Shown: piece after piece, positions 26,891 to 38,208 of the stretch | Layout: every line of letters starts with the position of its first letter | Numbering within the stretch: position 1 is the stretch's first letter | DNA from: Enterococcus crotali | Lineage (GTDB): Bacteria > Bacillota > Bacilli > Lactobacillales > Enterococcaceae | Length of the DNA stretch: 64,000 bases | NCBI RefSeq assembly: GCF_000633635.1 | Contig: NZ_AYPQ01000007.1 | Location: 133,918 to 197,917 of the forward strand | Direction of reading: 5' to 3' | Notes under the pieces: generated by a model | The model's input: only the letters and a program-made list of their open reading frames with translations | What the model was told of the DNA's origin: nothing | Database searches by the model: none | Program-made: the position numbers and the translations under genes

Positions 26891-27916
26891 ATGACAATTG
26901 GTAAGTATTTAAAAGATCATTGGTTGTTATTGATCGGCTGGTTATTTTTTATTGGAGTGACTTGTTTTATTTTGTGGCTTTCTCCAGATATGGTAGTGAA
27001 TCCATCGATTATTGGGTATTTGGTCTTATTACAAGGGTTGTTTTTACTTTTATTTTTAACCATCGATTATTCATTGAAAAAAAGCTGGTGGCGTTCTTTA
27101 GATATTTCAGAACATCCGCCGTCTTTACAACACTATCTAGGTGAAGCATCAAAAGCAGAAGAAAAACTGGCTCAAGACTATATTAATGGCTTGTTAGTGG
27201 AGCACCAGCAAGTCATGCAGCAGGCAATCAACAATCAACAGGATCAAAAAGATTACATCGATTCTTGGGTCCATGAAATCAAAGTACCGCTGGCGGCAGT
27301 CAATTTGATCTTACAATCGATTGAAGATGATATTCCTGAAAAGAAATATTATCTAGTTGAAAATGAATTGAGCAAAATTGATGAGTATGTAGAGCAAGTC
27401 CTTTATTATGCTAGACTAGATAGTTTTTCCAGAGATTATTTGATTCAGGAATACTCATTGAAAGAGATCGTTCAATCAGTGATTCGAACGCAGGGGAATT
27501 ATTTTATTCAAAAGAACCTGCATTTTTCGATTGAAGGAAATGATCAAATGGTTTTAACAGATGCTAAATGGGTAGCGTTTATTTTTAAGCAATTAGTCAG
27601 TAATGCAATCAAGTATACGCCTGCTGGCGGTGAGCTCACAGTTACTTTTTCAAGAACGAAAGAAGGTGCTTGGTTATTTTTGAAAGATACTGGCATTGGT
27701 ATCCCAAAAGAAGATCAGCATCGTATTTTTGACAAAGGATTTACGGGCGAAAATGGCCGGACGAGTGAGCAGCATTCAACAGGCTTGGGATTATACTTAG
27801 CGAAAAGTCTTGCTGATAAACTAGGACATCAACTGATGATGGAATCTGTTGAAGGTGAAGGGACAACGATGAAGCTGTTGTTTCCGTTTTTAAGTTATTT
27901 TAATGAGAGAAGATAA
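26891..27916 (+). CDS. Intramembrane-sensing histidine kinase (BceS-like)
   Basis: A 341-residue kinase with two closely spaced membrane helices (residues 12-31 and 38-58) and almost no external loop, then phospho-acceptor H128 (SWVHEIKVPLAAV) and an ATPase domain (N box SNAIKYTP, G boxes DTGIGIP and STGLGLYL). This is the BceS/intramembrane-sensing layout, in which the stimulus normally comes from a BceAB-type ABC transporter. No such transporter is adjacent; the FtsX-like permease at the left window edge is 25 kb away. Confidence 0.9.
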   Translation: MTIGKYLKDHWLLLIGWLFFIGVTCFILWLSPDMVVNPSIIGYLVLLQGLFLLLFLTIDYSLKKSWWRSLDISEHPPSLQHYLGEASKAEEKLAQDYINGLLVEHQQVMQQAINNQQDQKDYIDSWVHEIKVPLAAVNLILQSIEDDIPEKKYYLVENELSKIDEYVEQVLYYARLDSFSRDYLIQEYSLKEIVQSVIRTQGNYFIQKNLHFSIEGNDQMVLTDAKWVAFIFKQLVSNAIKYTPAGGELTVTFSRTKEGAWLFLKDTGIGIPKEDQHRIFDKGFTGENGRTSEQHSTGLGLYLAKSLADKLGHQLMMESVEGEGTTMKLLFPFLSYFNERR

Positions 27917-27918
27917 TA

Positions 27919-27960
27919 GAAAAGCTCTGAGAAGTAGTGGCTGATTTCTCAGGGCTTTTT
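27919..27960 (+). terminator. Terminator after the histidine kinase gene
   Basis: AAAGCTCTGAGAA pairs with TTCTCAGGGCTTT and is followed by T residues. Confidence 0.85.
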
Positions 27961-28074
27961 GCTACTTTTTCCGGAAAATGAGAGAAATTCTATTGAACTT
28001 TTTTCTATCTTATAGTTGTATAGCAAACGTTTTTATTGTTAGACTTAACACATCACACTTGATAGGAGCATATT

Positions 28075-28938
28075 ATGGAGATATTAGTAGCGTTGATCCC
28101 AATGTTTGCTTGGGGCAGTATTGGTCTTGTCAGCGGTAAAATCGGTGGTAGTGCCAATCAGCAGACGCTTGGGATGACGATTGGTGCGTTGTTCTTTTCA
28201 ACGATTGTCTTTTTCGTTATTCAGCCGGTGATCACTGTACAAATGATTGTGATCGGTATTTTATCTGGTCTATTCTGGAGTGTTGGACAAAATCAGCAAT
28301 TTCACGGGATGAAGTATTTGGGTGTATCGGTTGGTTTACCTGTTTCAACTGGGATGCAGTTGATCGTCAATACGATTGCCGGAGCGGTCTTTTTTCATGA
28401 ATGGAAGGGTAGTCGAGATTTTCTTTTAGGCTTTATTGCACTGGGCTTATTGGTATTAGGTGCTTATTTAACGGCTAGGCAAGATGATGATAGTGGGGTA
28501 AAAACAACGAATTCGATGTTGGATTTTAATAAAGGCTTGCGGGCATTGATTTTTTCAACGATCGGTTATGGTGCATATACGATTATTATCAATGCGGCAG
28601 GACTTGATCCGATGGGGATCATTTTACCGCAAAGTATGGGGATGTTGATCGGTGCCAGCTTCTTTGCCTTTAAAAAGGTCAAGCTGGATCGCTATGTTTG
28701 GCGGAATATGAGTTGTGGTCTTTTATGGGGCTTAGGGAATATCTGTATGTTGTTGACGATGCGTCAACTTGGTTTGGCAATCAGCTTTTCATTGTCTCAA
28801 ATGGGGATTATTATCTCAACCTTAGGCGGAATCTATCTACTTGGGGAGCACAAGTCTAAAAAAGAAATGAGATATGTCATTATTGGTTGCTTATTCGTTA
28901 TTTTAGGTGGTATTCTTTTAGGGTATATGAAAGCGTAA
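28075..28938 (+). CDS. GRP/GlcU-family sugar transporter
   Basis: A 287-residue protein with ten membrane segments in two repeats, matching the glucose/ribose porter (GRP, drug/metabolite transporter superfamily) family that includes GlcU. Seen: MEILVALIPMFAWGSIGLVS and the SVGQNQQFHGMKYLGVSVGLPVS region. Proton-driven sugar uptake is the family role; the substrate here is probably glucose or a related sugar. ATAGGAGC precedes ATG. Confidence 0.82.
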   Translation: MEILVALIPMFAWGSIGLVSGKIGGSANQQTLGMTIGALFFSTIVFFVIQPVITVQMIVIGILSGLFWSVGQNQQFHGMKYLGVSVGLPVSTGMQLIVNTIAGAVFFHEWKGSRDFLLGFIALGLLVLGAYLTARQDDDSGVKTTNSMLDFNKGLRALIFSTIGYGAYTIIINAAGLDPMGIILPQSMGMLIGASFFAFKKVKLDRYVWRNMSCGLLWGLGNICMLLTMRQLGLAISFSLSQMGIIISTLGGIYLLGEHKSKKEMRYVIIGCLFVILGGILLGYMKA

Positions 28939-29019
28939 ATGTCATATTTACGCTTATTTTTATGAGGTTATTTGCAATTATTATACTAGAAAATGGATGG
29001 ATTTATTGGAGGAAAAGTA

Positions 29020-30408
29020 ATGTCGATGTTTCGGAAAAAAGAGCTGACTGCGGTCTCAAGTGAGCCAAGTTCTATGAAAAAGGATTTAAAAACAATGGAT
29101 TTGATCATGCTAGGGATCGGAGCAATTGTTGGGACAGGAATTTTTGTCGTGACTGGCGTTGCGGCTGAACAATATGCAGGACCTGCATTGTCGCTTTCAT
29201 TTTTAGTTGCGGCCGGAGCGATTATTTTAGCTGGGTTATGTTATGCAGAATTTGCATCAAGAATTCCAGCGATTGGTGGACCGTACGCCTATATGTATGT
29301 TGTGTTTGGCGAACTTGTTGCCTGGATGACGGGCTGGTTAGTGATTTGTGAGTTCTTTCTAGCAGTTTCATCTGTCGCGTCAGGCTGGTCAGGTTATGTT
29401 CATGGTTTTTTAAATAGCCTTGGTGTGGATCTACCTAAAGCCTTAAGTGGTGCTTATAATCCAGCAAATGGGACCTATGTTGATTTGATTGCAATGCTGG
29501 TACTTTTAGCAGTTACTTTTTGGGTATCGTTAGAGACCAAAACGGCTTTGCGCTTGAATAATGTGATGGTATTTGTTAAATTTGGAATCATTGCACTCTT
29601 TTTAGTGGTTGGTATTTTTTATGTGAAACCAGATAAATGGCAGCCATTTATGCCTTTTGGTTTTTCTGGTGTAGTAAGTGGTGCTGCGGTTGTTTTCTTT
29701 GCCTTTTTGGGATTTGACGCCGTGAGTATGACAGCGGAAGAAGTGAAAAATCCGCAAAAAGATATTCCAAAAGGTATTATTGGTTCGATCATTATTGCCA
29801 CTGTTTTATACGTGATCGTTACTTTGATTTTAACTGGAATCGTACCGTTTGATGCACTTGGTGTGAAAGATCCAGTAGCCTTTGCGATGCGTTTTGTGCA
29901 GCGTGATGGTGTGGCGGGTGTGATTTCTGTTGGGGCGATTTTAACGCTTTTGACCGTAACGATTTCGATGATGTACAGTCTGGCTAGAATCATTTATGCT
30001 ATCAGTAAAGATGGTTTGTTACCTAAATTTATGAGCAAGATCGATGAAAAAAATCGCACGCCGAAAAATGCGACATACGTGGCAGGCCTTTGCACCATGA
30101 TTTTTGCAGGGTTCGTACCAATGGAACTGTTAGCTGAGTTGACGAATATCGTGACGTTGATGTATTTGATCGTTATGGCGATCGGGATTATTCGTTTAAG
30201 AAAAGTAGCGGGCGATCCTAAACCGGGGGAATTTAAAATTCCTTTTGTCCCGTTTGTCCCGATTTTATTAGTGATCGTTAGTATTGGCTTGATGCTACAA
30301 CTACAAGCGGCAACTTGGAAAGCTTTCGCAATAGCATTAGTTTTAGGCTTTGTTATTTACTTTGCTTATGGCTACAAACATAGTAATGAAGGTAAAATGA
30401 AAAACTAA
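29020..30408 (+). CDS. APC-family amino acid permease
   Basis: A 462-residue permease with about 12 membrane segments of the cationic/branched amino acid transporter group (YfnA-like). Seen: MDLIMLGIGAIVGTGIFVVTG, the GPALSLSFLVA region, FFAFLGFDAVSMTAEEVKNP and PKNATYVAGL. ATG 29020 is chosen because GGAGG (29008-29012) is correctly spaced; the upstream extension is not needed. Substrate not predictable. Confidence 0.85.
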   Translation: MSMFRKKELTAVSSEPSSMKKDLKTMDLIMLGIGAIVGTGIFVVTGVAAEQYAGPALSLSFLVAAGAIILAGLCYAEFASRIPAIGGPYAYMYVVFGELVAWMTGWLVICEFFLAVSSVASGWSGYVHGFLNSLGVDLPKALSGAYNPANGTYVDLIAMLVLLAVTFWVSLETKTALRLNNVMVFVKFGIIALFLVVGIFYVKPDKWQPFMPFGFSGVVSGAAVVFFAFLGFDAVSMTAEEVKNPQKDIPKGIIGSIIIATVLYVIVTLILTGIVPFDALGVKDPVAFAMRFVQRDGVAGVISVGAILTLLTVTISMMYSLARIIYAISKDGLLPKFMSKIDEKNRTPKNATYVAGLCTMIFAGFVPMELLAELTNIVTLMYLIVMAIGIIRLRKVAGDPKPGEFKIPFVPFVPILLVIVSIGLMLQLQAATWKAFAIALVLGFVIYFAYGYKHSNEGKMKN

Positions 30409-30412
30409 ACGT

Positions 30413-30446
30413 AGAAATCAGTGATCGAAAGGTTGCTGATTTTTTC
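30413..30446 (+). terminator. Terminator after the permease gene
   Basis: AAATCAG and CTGATTT pair around a 14-base loop, followed by TTTT. Confidence 0.6.
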
Positions 30447-30540
30447 TGTCTTTTTCTTGAATAAAGGAATTTTACTGTAAATCGTGATTCGTTTACAGTA
30501 TAGTGATAGTAAATGGTGAAAAAAGGAGAGGATCAAAAGC

Positions 30541-31905
30541 ATGTCCTATCGTATTGAACGGGATTCTATGGGAGAAATTCAAGTTCCTGAAACGGCACTT
30601 TGGGGAGCACAAACTGAGCGTAGTCGCCAAAATTTTAATATTGGTATAGAAAAAATGCCGATAGCTCTTATCCAAGCTTTAGCATTGGTAAAAAAGAATG
30701 CAGCTAGAGCCAATGAAACAATTGGAAAGCTAGATACTACAATCAGTCAAGCTATTCAACAAGCGGCAGATAAGATTATTAAAGGCGAGGTAGATGGCCA
30801 GTTTCCGTTATCTTTGTGGCAGACTGGTAGTGGGACTCAAACGAATATGAACGTTAACGAAGTCATCGCTCATTTAGCGGCTAAAATGGGTGTGACGGTT
30901 CATCCCAATGATCATGTCAATATGTCTCAAAGTTCAAATGACGTTTTTCCAACAGCGATCCATATAGCAGGTGTACAATTGATCGAACAGCAGTTATTCC
31001 CTGTGATGAAGCAAATGATCCAAACGCTGAAAAAGCTTGAAGCTGAGAATGAAAAAATCATAAAAATCGGCCGGACACATTTGCAAGATGCAACACCAGT
31101 GACTTTTGCACAAGAAATCAGTGGCTGGCGCTCAGGTCTTGAGCACAATTATCAGATGCTAGAGCTGACGTTGAATGAGCTCAAACAATTGGCGCTTGGC
31201 GGTACAGCTGTCGGAACTGGATTGAATGCGTCTAAAGAATATATCGACTCTTTTTTTACCTGCTTAAATAAGGAGACCAATAATCAATTTTTAGAAGATC
31301 CAAATAAATTTCATGGATTGGCTAGCAAAGACGCTGTTGTTTTTACTTCTGGTGCCTTAAAAGCGTTAGCTGGCAATGTCATGAAGATGGCCAATGATAT
31401 TCGTTGGATGGCAAGTGGTCCTCGAAGTGGATTGGGAGAGATCACGATTCCAGCTAATGAGCCAGGCAGTTCGATCATGCCTGGGAAAATCAACCCAACG
31501 CAATGTGAAGCGTTGACCATGATTGCCATTCAGGTCATGGGAAATGACACGACGATCGGAATCGGTGCTTCACAAGGGAATTTTGAATTGAATGTCTACA
31601 TGCCGGTAATGGCGTTTAATTTGATCCAGAGTATTGAATTATTGGCTGATGGATTGCGCTCGTTTGATCAAAACTGTTTAGTTGGCATCAAGGCAGATCA
31701 GGAAAAAATGAATCAGTATGTAGAACAATCATTGATGCTTGTGACAGCCTTAAATCCGCATATCGGTTATGATAACGGAGCCAAAATCGCTAAAAAAGCT
31801 TTTGTAGAAAATACAACGCTTAAAGAAGCTGCGTTGACTTCAGGTCTAGTGACAGAAGCAGAATACGAAAGCTGGGTCAAACCAGAACGAATGTTAGGCA
31901 AATAA
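30541..31905 (+). CDS. fumC: Class II fumarate hydratase
   Basis: A 454-residue, full-length class II fumarase interconverting fumarate and malate in the cytosol. Seen: ALWGAQTERSRQNF, the TGSGTQTNMNVNEV and HPNDHVNMSQSSNDVFPTA substrate-site regions and the family signature GSSIMPGKINPTQ. AGGAGAGG precedes ATG. It is followed after 29 bases by the malic enzyme gene, so the pair converts fumarate to malate to pyruvate. Confidence 0.95.
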   Translation: MSYRIERDSMGEIQVPETALWGAQTERSRQNFNIGIEKMPIALIQALALVKKNAARANETIGKLDTTISQAIQQAADKIIKGEVDGQFPLSLWQTGSGTQTNMNVNEVIAHLAAKMGVTVHPNDHVNMSQSSNDVFPTAIHIAGVQLIEQQLFPVMKQMIQTLKKLEAENEKIIKIGRTHLQDATPVTFAQEISGWRSGLEHNYQMLELTLNELKQLALGGTAVGTGLNASKEYIDSFFTCLNKETNNQFLEDPNKFHGLASKDAVVFTSGALKALAGNVMKMANDIRWMASGPRSGLGEITIPANEPGSSIMPGKINPTQCEALTMIAIQVMGNDTTIGIGASQGNFELNVYMPVMAFNLIQSIELLADGLRSFDQNCLVGIKADQEKMNQYVEQSLMLVTALNPHIGYDNGAKIAKKAFVENTTLKEAALTSGLVTEAEYESWVKPERMLGK

Positions 31906-31934
31906 CAGAGCAGTATTGGAAAGGAAAGAAAAAC

Positions 31935-33113
31935 ATGACAGATATTTATGAAGAAGCATTAAAAGCGCACGAACAATGGCGTGGAAAAATCGACATTCAT
32001 TCAAAAGCAGCAGTAAAAACAAAAAAGGATTTATCATTAGCTTACACTCCAGGTGTCGCTGAACCATGTAGAAAAATCCATGAAAATCCAAATAAAGTTT
32101 ATGATTATACATGGAAAGGCAATACTGTAGCAGTCGTAACCGATGGCACAGCCGTTCTTGGTTTAGGCGATATTGGTCCGAAAGCAGCATTGCCAGTTAT
32201 GGAAGGAAAAGCATTGCTGTTTAAAGAATTTGCTGGAATCGACGCAATCCCGATTTGCTTAGATACGAAAGATCCCAAAGAGATCATTCGTATTATCAAG
32301 GCAATGGCTCCAACATTTGGCGGTATCAATTTAGAAGATATCTCTGCTCCGCGCTGTGTAGAAATCGAGCGTACACTAATGGAAGAGCTAGATATTCCTG
32401 TATTTCATGATGATCAGCATGGAACAGCTATTGTAACCATTGCAGCCTTGATCAATGCGCTGAAAATTGTCGATAAAAAAGTTGCTGACATCAACGTCGT
32501 TGTATCTGGAACTGGTGCAGCCGGCAGTGCGATCATCAAGATGTTGCATCATTTTGGCGTGAAGAAGATCATTGCATTCAATATCGATGGTGCATTATCT
32601 AGAACGATGGATAGACCGCTGAATTTTTTAGAAAAAGAAATTGTTGAAATCACGAATCCTGCAAACTTTAGCGGCTCTTTAGGAGAAGCGATGGTAGGAG
32701 CGGATGTTTTTATCGGTGTCTCTGCGTCTAAATTAGTCTCAAAAGAAATGGTCGCTTCAATGAATCCAGGAGCTATTGTATTTCCAATGGCGAATCCAGA
32801 ATCAGAGATCGATTATCAAGAGGCAATCGATGCAGGTGCGGCGGTTGTTGGAACGGGTCGTTCAGATCACCCCAATCAAATCAATAATGTCCTAGCGTTT
32901 CCAGGGTTGTTTAAAGGCGCGTTTGTCGCAGGTGCAACGAAAATCACTGAAAATATGAAATTAGCTGCTGCAAAAGCCATTGCAGAAATCATTCCAGAAT
33001 CTGAGCTTACGAGTGAGTATATTATTCCCTCTCCTTTTAATCAAGAATTGGTGGATGTCATCATACGCGAAGTTGCTGAAGCCGCTGTTCAAGATGGCGT
33101 TATTAGAGAGTGA
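31935..33113 (+). CDS. NAD-type malic enzyme
   Basis: A 392-residue malic enzyme (oxidative decarboxylation of malate to pyruvate). Seen: catalytic Tyr region AYTPGVAEPC, VAVVTDGTAVLGLGDIG, metal-binding HDDQHGTAIV and the dinucleotide-binding VSGTGAAGSAIIKM. The short form without a C-terminal phosphotransacetylase domain is typical of lactic acid bacteria. It is likely cotranscribed with fumC. Confidence 0.93.
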   Translation: MTDIYEEALKAHEQWRGKIDIHSKAAVKTKKDLSLAYTPGVAEPCRKIHENPNKVYDYTWKGNTVAVVTDGTAVLGLGDIGPKAALPVMEGKALLFKEFAGIDAIPICLDTKDPKEIIRIIKAMAPTFGGINLEDISAPRCVEIERTLMEELDIPVFHDDQHGTAIVTIAALINALKIVDKKVADINVVVSGTGAAGSAIIKMLHHFGVKKIIAFNIDGALSRTMDRPLNFLEKEIVEITNPANFSGSLGEAMVGADVFIGVSASKLVSKEMVASMNPGAIVFPMANPESEIDYQEAIDAGAAVVGTGRSDHPNQINNVLAFPGLFKGAFVAGATKITENMKLAAAKAIAEIIPESELTSEYIIPSPFNQELVDVIIREVAEAAVQDGVIRE

Positions 33114-33186
33114 TCTAAAAATAGCTAAAAGAGTGCAAGACAAAACTAAAAAGCAGTTTTTTTCCGCACCCTAAAACGTAATAAAT

Positions 33187-33228
33187 GATGGGAGCAGAAG
33201 CAATGCCTTCTGTCCCATCATCTTTTTA
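33187..33228 (+). terminator. Terminator after the malic enzyme gene (part of dispersed element family)
   Basis: GATGGGAGCAGAAG pairs with CTTCTGTCCCATC around a short loop and is followed by a T run. The AGAAG/CTTCT tip resembles the elements at 16181 and 56131. Confidence 0.8.
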
Positions 33229-33301
33229 CTCCAATTGCTCGAACCTAAGCGACCTTTGGTACAACCTCTTTTTTATCTAGAGAAAATATCAGGATTTCTA
33301 G

Positions 33302-35383
<2,082 letters not shown>

Positions 35384-35451
35384 CATAAGCTTAGTGAGCG
35401 TCAAGCGTTCAAAAGAAGGTATGTCCGATCTCACTATTTATTCGGATTTAA

Positions 35452-35500
35452 GGTGTGAAGCTAAAGTGAAATTCACTTTAGCTTCACACCCTTTTTAGTA
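35452..35500 (+). terminator. Terminator after metG
   Basis: GGTGTGAAGCTAAAGTGAA pairs with TTCACTTTAGCTTCACACC and ends in TTTTT. The preceding TTTATTCGGATTTA is shared with the dispersed elements at 16181 and 38112. Confidence 0.9.
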
Positions 35501-35625
35501 TAAAAAAGTTGAAATAACCAATAATTCGAGAAATATTATAAACAAATATATCAAAAATGATGATTTTATTGTACTATTGTTTAGAGACATAAAAAAAATA
35601 GAGTAACACACAAGGAGAATGTAAA

Positions 35626-36852
35626 ATGAGAATGAAAAAGTATATGATGGGGATCATTGCAGGAGTTGCGATTTTTTTATTAGCAGCATGTGGCGCAGAT
35701 CCAAGAAAAGAGTTTACAAATGAGCTGTTCAGCTCTAAAAGTAAAGACTACAATGCGGCAAGCTTTGAGATGAAAATTAAAGACTTATCTTATGATGGTG
35801 ACGAAGGCGGCGCGTATGTAAAAATGATGGCCAGTCAATTAAAAGACATGAGCATTGAAGGAAATTACGCGATTGATGATAAAGAAGATACCATAGAAAT
35901 GGAAATCACTGCGAATCTATTTGGGGAAAAATTACCCTTTCAGTTTGTCGGCAGTAAAGACAACTACTATATGTCCACTAGCTTTGTCTCAGGGTTATTG
36001 GATTTAGCCAATTCATTTGGTTATCCACTTGAACTTAGTAAAAGCGATTTGAAAGAACTAAAGGGTAAATATATCGATATAGCTCAAGCAGGCGACACAC
36101 TTACTTCAGGTGAGCTGGATAAGAAAGCAAATACTTTGAAGAAAAACACGTTTACGAATGCTGAAAATTCTAAAATGGGTAGAGAAGTCAAAAAATTGAT
36201 TGAAAGGTTTGACAAAAAATCATTTACAAAAGACAAAGATGTTGTAACACATACGTTTACTAAAAAAGAAATTATCAAGATCATGGAAAAAATCGATGAA
36301 GTGGCGAAAGAAGACAAAGAGTACAAAAAGTCAGATAATGAAAAAGAGATGAAAGATGCCATCAAGTCGTTAAAAAATGATTTAGACAAGATGGATATGA
36401 AAGTCAGCATCAACGAAAAGACGAAAGCTGTTGATATGGAAATGGCATTAGCTGCAACGGATGAAGATGATGCTAAAATGAACATCGTTATGACAATTTC
36501 AACAACACCGAAAAAAAATAATGGAAACATTAAAATGCCAAGTAAAAAAGAAATCATTAGTCAAGATGAGTTAGAGGATATTTTAGAAAATATCACTGGA
36601 GCAGATACAGAGGATTATGATTTAGATGATGATTCAATCGACTATAGTGACTTAAAGGATGATCCAGAAATTCAAGAATTGATGGATGCTCAATTAGATG
36701 AGATGATCAAGCAAATTGAAGCAAACCCAGAAGCTGTAACTGAAGAAAAAGCCAAAGAAGCTCGTGAAGAGGCGAAAGAATATCTTAATGACAAACAAAT
36801 GAAAAAGCTCAACGATGCTTTGGATAAAGCGTTGAAAGCTAGTACAGTTTAA
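35626..36852 (+). CDS. Lipoprotein of unknown function
   Basis: A 408-residue secreted lipoprotein: N-terminal signal MRMKKYMMGIIAGVAIFLLA followed by the lipobox Cys (LAAC, C22). The mature part is Lys/Asp/Glu-rich, with repeated structural phrases (LKDMSIEGNYAID, KMDMKVSINEKTKAVDMEM) suggestive of a beta-rich LolA/LppX-like fold, and an acidic, then helical C-terminus. AAGGAG precedes ATG. No known function; single-gene transcript flanked by terminators. Confidence 0.82.
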   Translation: MRMKKYMMGIIAGVAIFLLAACGADPRKEFTNELFSSKSKDYNAASFEMKIKDLSYDGDEGGAYVKMMASQLKDMSIEGNYAIDDKEDTIEMEITANLFGEKLPFQFVGSKDNYYMSTSFVSGLLDLANSFGYPLELSKSDLKELKGKYIDIAQAGDTLTSGELDKKANTLKKNTFTNAENSKMGREVKKLIERFDKKSFTKDKDVVTHTFTKKEIIKIMEKIDEVAKEDKEYKKSDNEKEMKDAIKSLKNDLDKMDMKVSINEKTKAVDMEMALAATDEDDAKMNIVMTISTTPKKNNGNIKMPSKKEIISQDELEDILENITGADTEDYDLDDDSIDYSDLKDDPEIQELMDAQLDEMIKQIEANPEAVTEEKAKEAREEAKEYLNDKQMKKLNDALDKALKASTV

Positions 36853-36863
36853 AAAATGATGAA

Positions 36864-36907
36864 AAACAATGTTTTCTGTAACTAAGGCAGAGAACATTGT
36901 TTTTTGC
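36864..36907 (+). terminator. Terminator after the lipoprotein gene
   Basis: AAACAATGTTTTCTG pairs with AGAGAACATTGTTT, T run following. Confidence 0.85.
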
Positions 36908-36975
36908 GTATGTTCTGACAGTCTAGATTAGGCTATAATTGTTAATAAGAATTCTTATGGTAAAGGAGGATTACG

Positions 36976-37335
36976 ATGTGCGTATTTTGTAAAATAACTG
37001 ACTTCGTTGTAGAAAATGAATTGGCTGGCGCTTTTTATGATAGATTTCCTGTTAACCCAGGGCACCTATTGATCATACCGAAAAGCCATAGAACCGATTA
37101 TTTTGACTTATCCACTGCAGAAAAACAAGCGATTGAGGAATTACTTCAGGTGGGGGAAAAACTGCTTGAAGAGAAATATCGACCGGATGGCTTTAATATT
37201 GGAACAAATTGTGGCGTAAATGCTGGTCAAAGCATTATGCACTGTCATATACATTTAATTCCTAGGTACATCGATGATATGACAAATCCAAAAGGCGGAG
37301 TACGAGGCGTGATTCCCTCCAAACAACAATACTAA
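36976..37335 (+). CDS. HIT family hydrolase
   Basis: A 119-residue histidine-triad nucleotide hydrolase or transferase. The triad HCHIHLIP is near residues 88-96, and the N-terminal MCVFCKI and NPGHLLIIPKSH parts match the family. AAAGGAGG precedes ATG. It is slightly shorter than typical (about 140), but both signature regions are present. Confidence 0.9.
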   Translation: MCVFCKITDFVVENELAGAFYDRFPVNPGHLLIIPKSHRTDYFDLSTAEKQAIEELLQVGEKLLEEKYRPDGFNIGTNCGVNAGQSIMHCHIHLIPRYIDDMTNPKGGVRGVIPSKQQY

Positions 37336-37353
37336 AGAAAAGTGGTGAGACTA

Positions 37354-37892
37354 ATGATGTTAAGAGAATTAACTAGAGCAGATGAGCAAAACTATCAAGC
37401 GTTTGTAAAAGAGTGGCGTTCTTTAGGAGAGCTAAAATAACTCCAACATCGGCTAATTTAAATGGATTGGCTTTTCCAGAATGGCTAAACAAGCTACAAG
37501 AAGATAAAAAAGTCAGGAATAATGATTTTGTTCCAGCAGATACATTATTTCTTGAAGTTGAAGAAAAATTGATTGGTGCTGTCCAATTGAGATATGCATT
37601 AACCGATAAGCTTATCCAAATTGGCGGGAACATTGGTTATGGTATTGTCCCTTCTGAAAGAGGAAAAGGCTATGCCAATTGGCTACTCGGGCAAACGCTA
37701 CTTATTTTTCAAAAACGTGGTTTCTCTAAAGTAATGCTGACCTGTGATAAGACGAATCTAGGATCTAAAAAAACGATTCAGAATAACGGTGGTATATTGT
37801 CTGATGAGTATCTCATTGAAGGAAACATGATCCAGCGATATTGGATTGAGTTGGAAACTATAGAAAATTCTAGAGTAAAAGAGGATCAATAA
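37354..37892 (+). pseudogene. GNAT acetyltransferase, split by a one-base deletion
   Basis: From ATG 37354 the frame encodes MMLRELTRADEQNYQAFVKE and stops at 37440. The neighbouring frame then gives KITPTSANLNGLAFPEWL and a typical GNAT core (GYGIVPSERGKGYANWLLGQ, acetyl-CoA loop) to 37892. One additional A in the run 37434-37437 would join both into a protein of about 179 residues. So the gene is either broken or misread. Substrate unknown. Confidence 0.8.
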
Positions 37893-37905
37893 TGATATCC
37901 TTTTG

Positions 37906-38080
37906 TTACTCTTTTTTTGATATACGAAAAGCATTAGGTGTAAATCCAGTATATTTTTTAAAAGCACGGTTAAAATAAGATGGATCAGTATATCCGACCA
38001 TTTGAGCCAATTCACCGATGGAAACATTGTTGCTATTTAAATAATGATGGCTTGATTTTATCCAGCTATCGCCACAGTTT
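37906..38080 (-). pseudogene. Remnant of an AraC-family regulator (C-terminal HTH)
   Basis: Read on the minus strand, this encodes WIKSSHHYLNSNNVSIGELA, then QMVGYTDPSYFNRAFKKYTG and FTPNAFRISKKE before a stop at 37906. That is the second helix-turn-helix of an AraC/XylS regulator with its classic GYxDPSYFxRxFKKxxGxTP pattern. A stop lies just upstream in frame and there is no start, so the N-terminal two thirds are gone. A dispersed repeat copy (38112-38200) sits at the broken end. Confidence 0.8.
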
Positions 38081-38111
38081 TTTATTCATGGTCGTACTCC
38101 TTTCAATCATT

Positions 38112-38200
38112 TTGTTTCGGGCTCTAAATCCGAATAAACGGTGGGATCAGAAGCAACCCTTTCTTATTTCTCGGGGGTAAACACTTCTGACCCAACCGCA
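38112..38200 (-). repeat. Dispersed palindromic element, copy B (inverted)
   Basis: The reverse complement carries GGTTGGGTCAGAAG, GCTTCTGATCCCACC, TTTATTCGGATTTAGA and CCCGAAAC in the same order as 16181-16250, with a larger loop between the hairpin arms. It abuts the AraC remnant and the end of the next minus-strand gene, where it could act as terminator. Confidence 0.7.
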
Positions 38201-38208
38201 GCTTGTTG

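Noticed and set aside
36084..36557. 157-codon open frame on the minus strand
   Set aside because: It is antisense to the lipoprotein gene; hydrophobic appearance comes from reading Lys/Glu-rich codons backwards.
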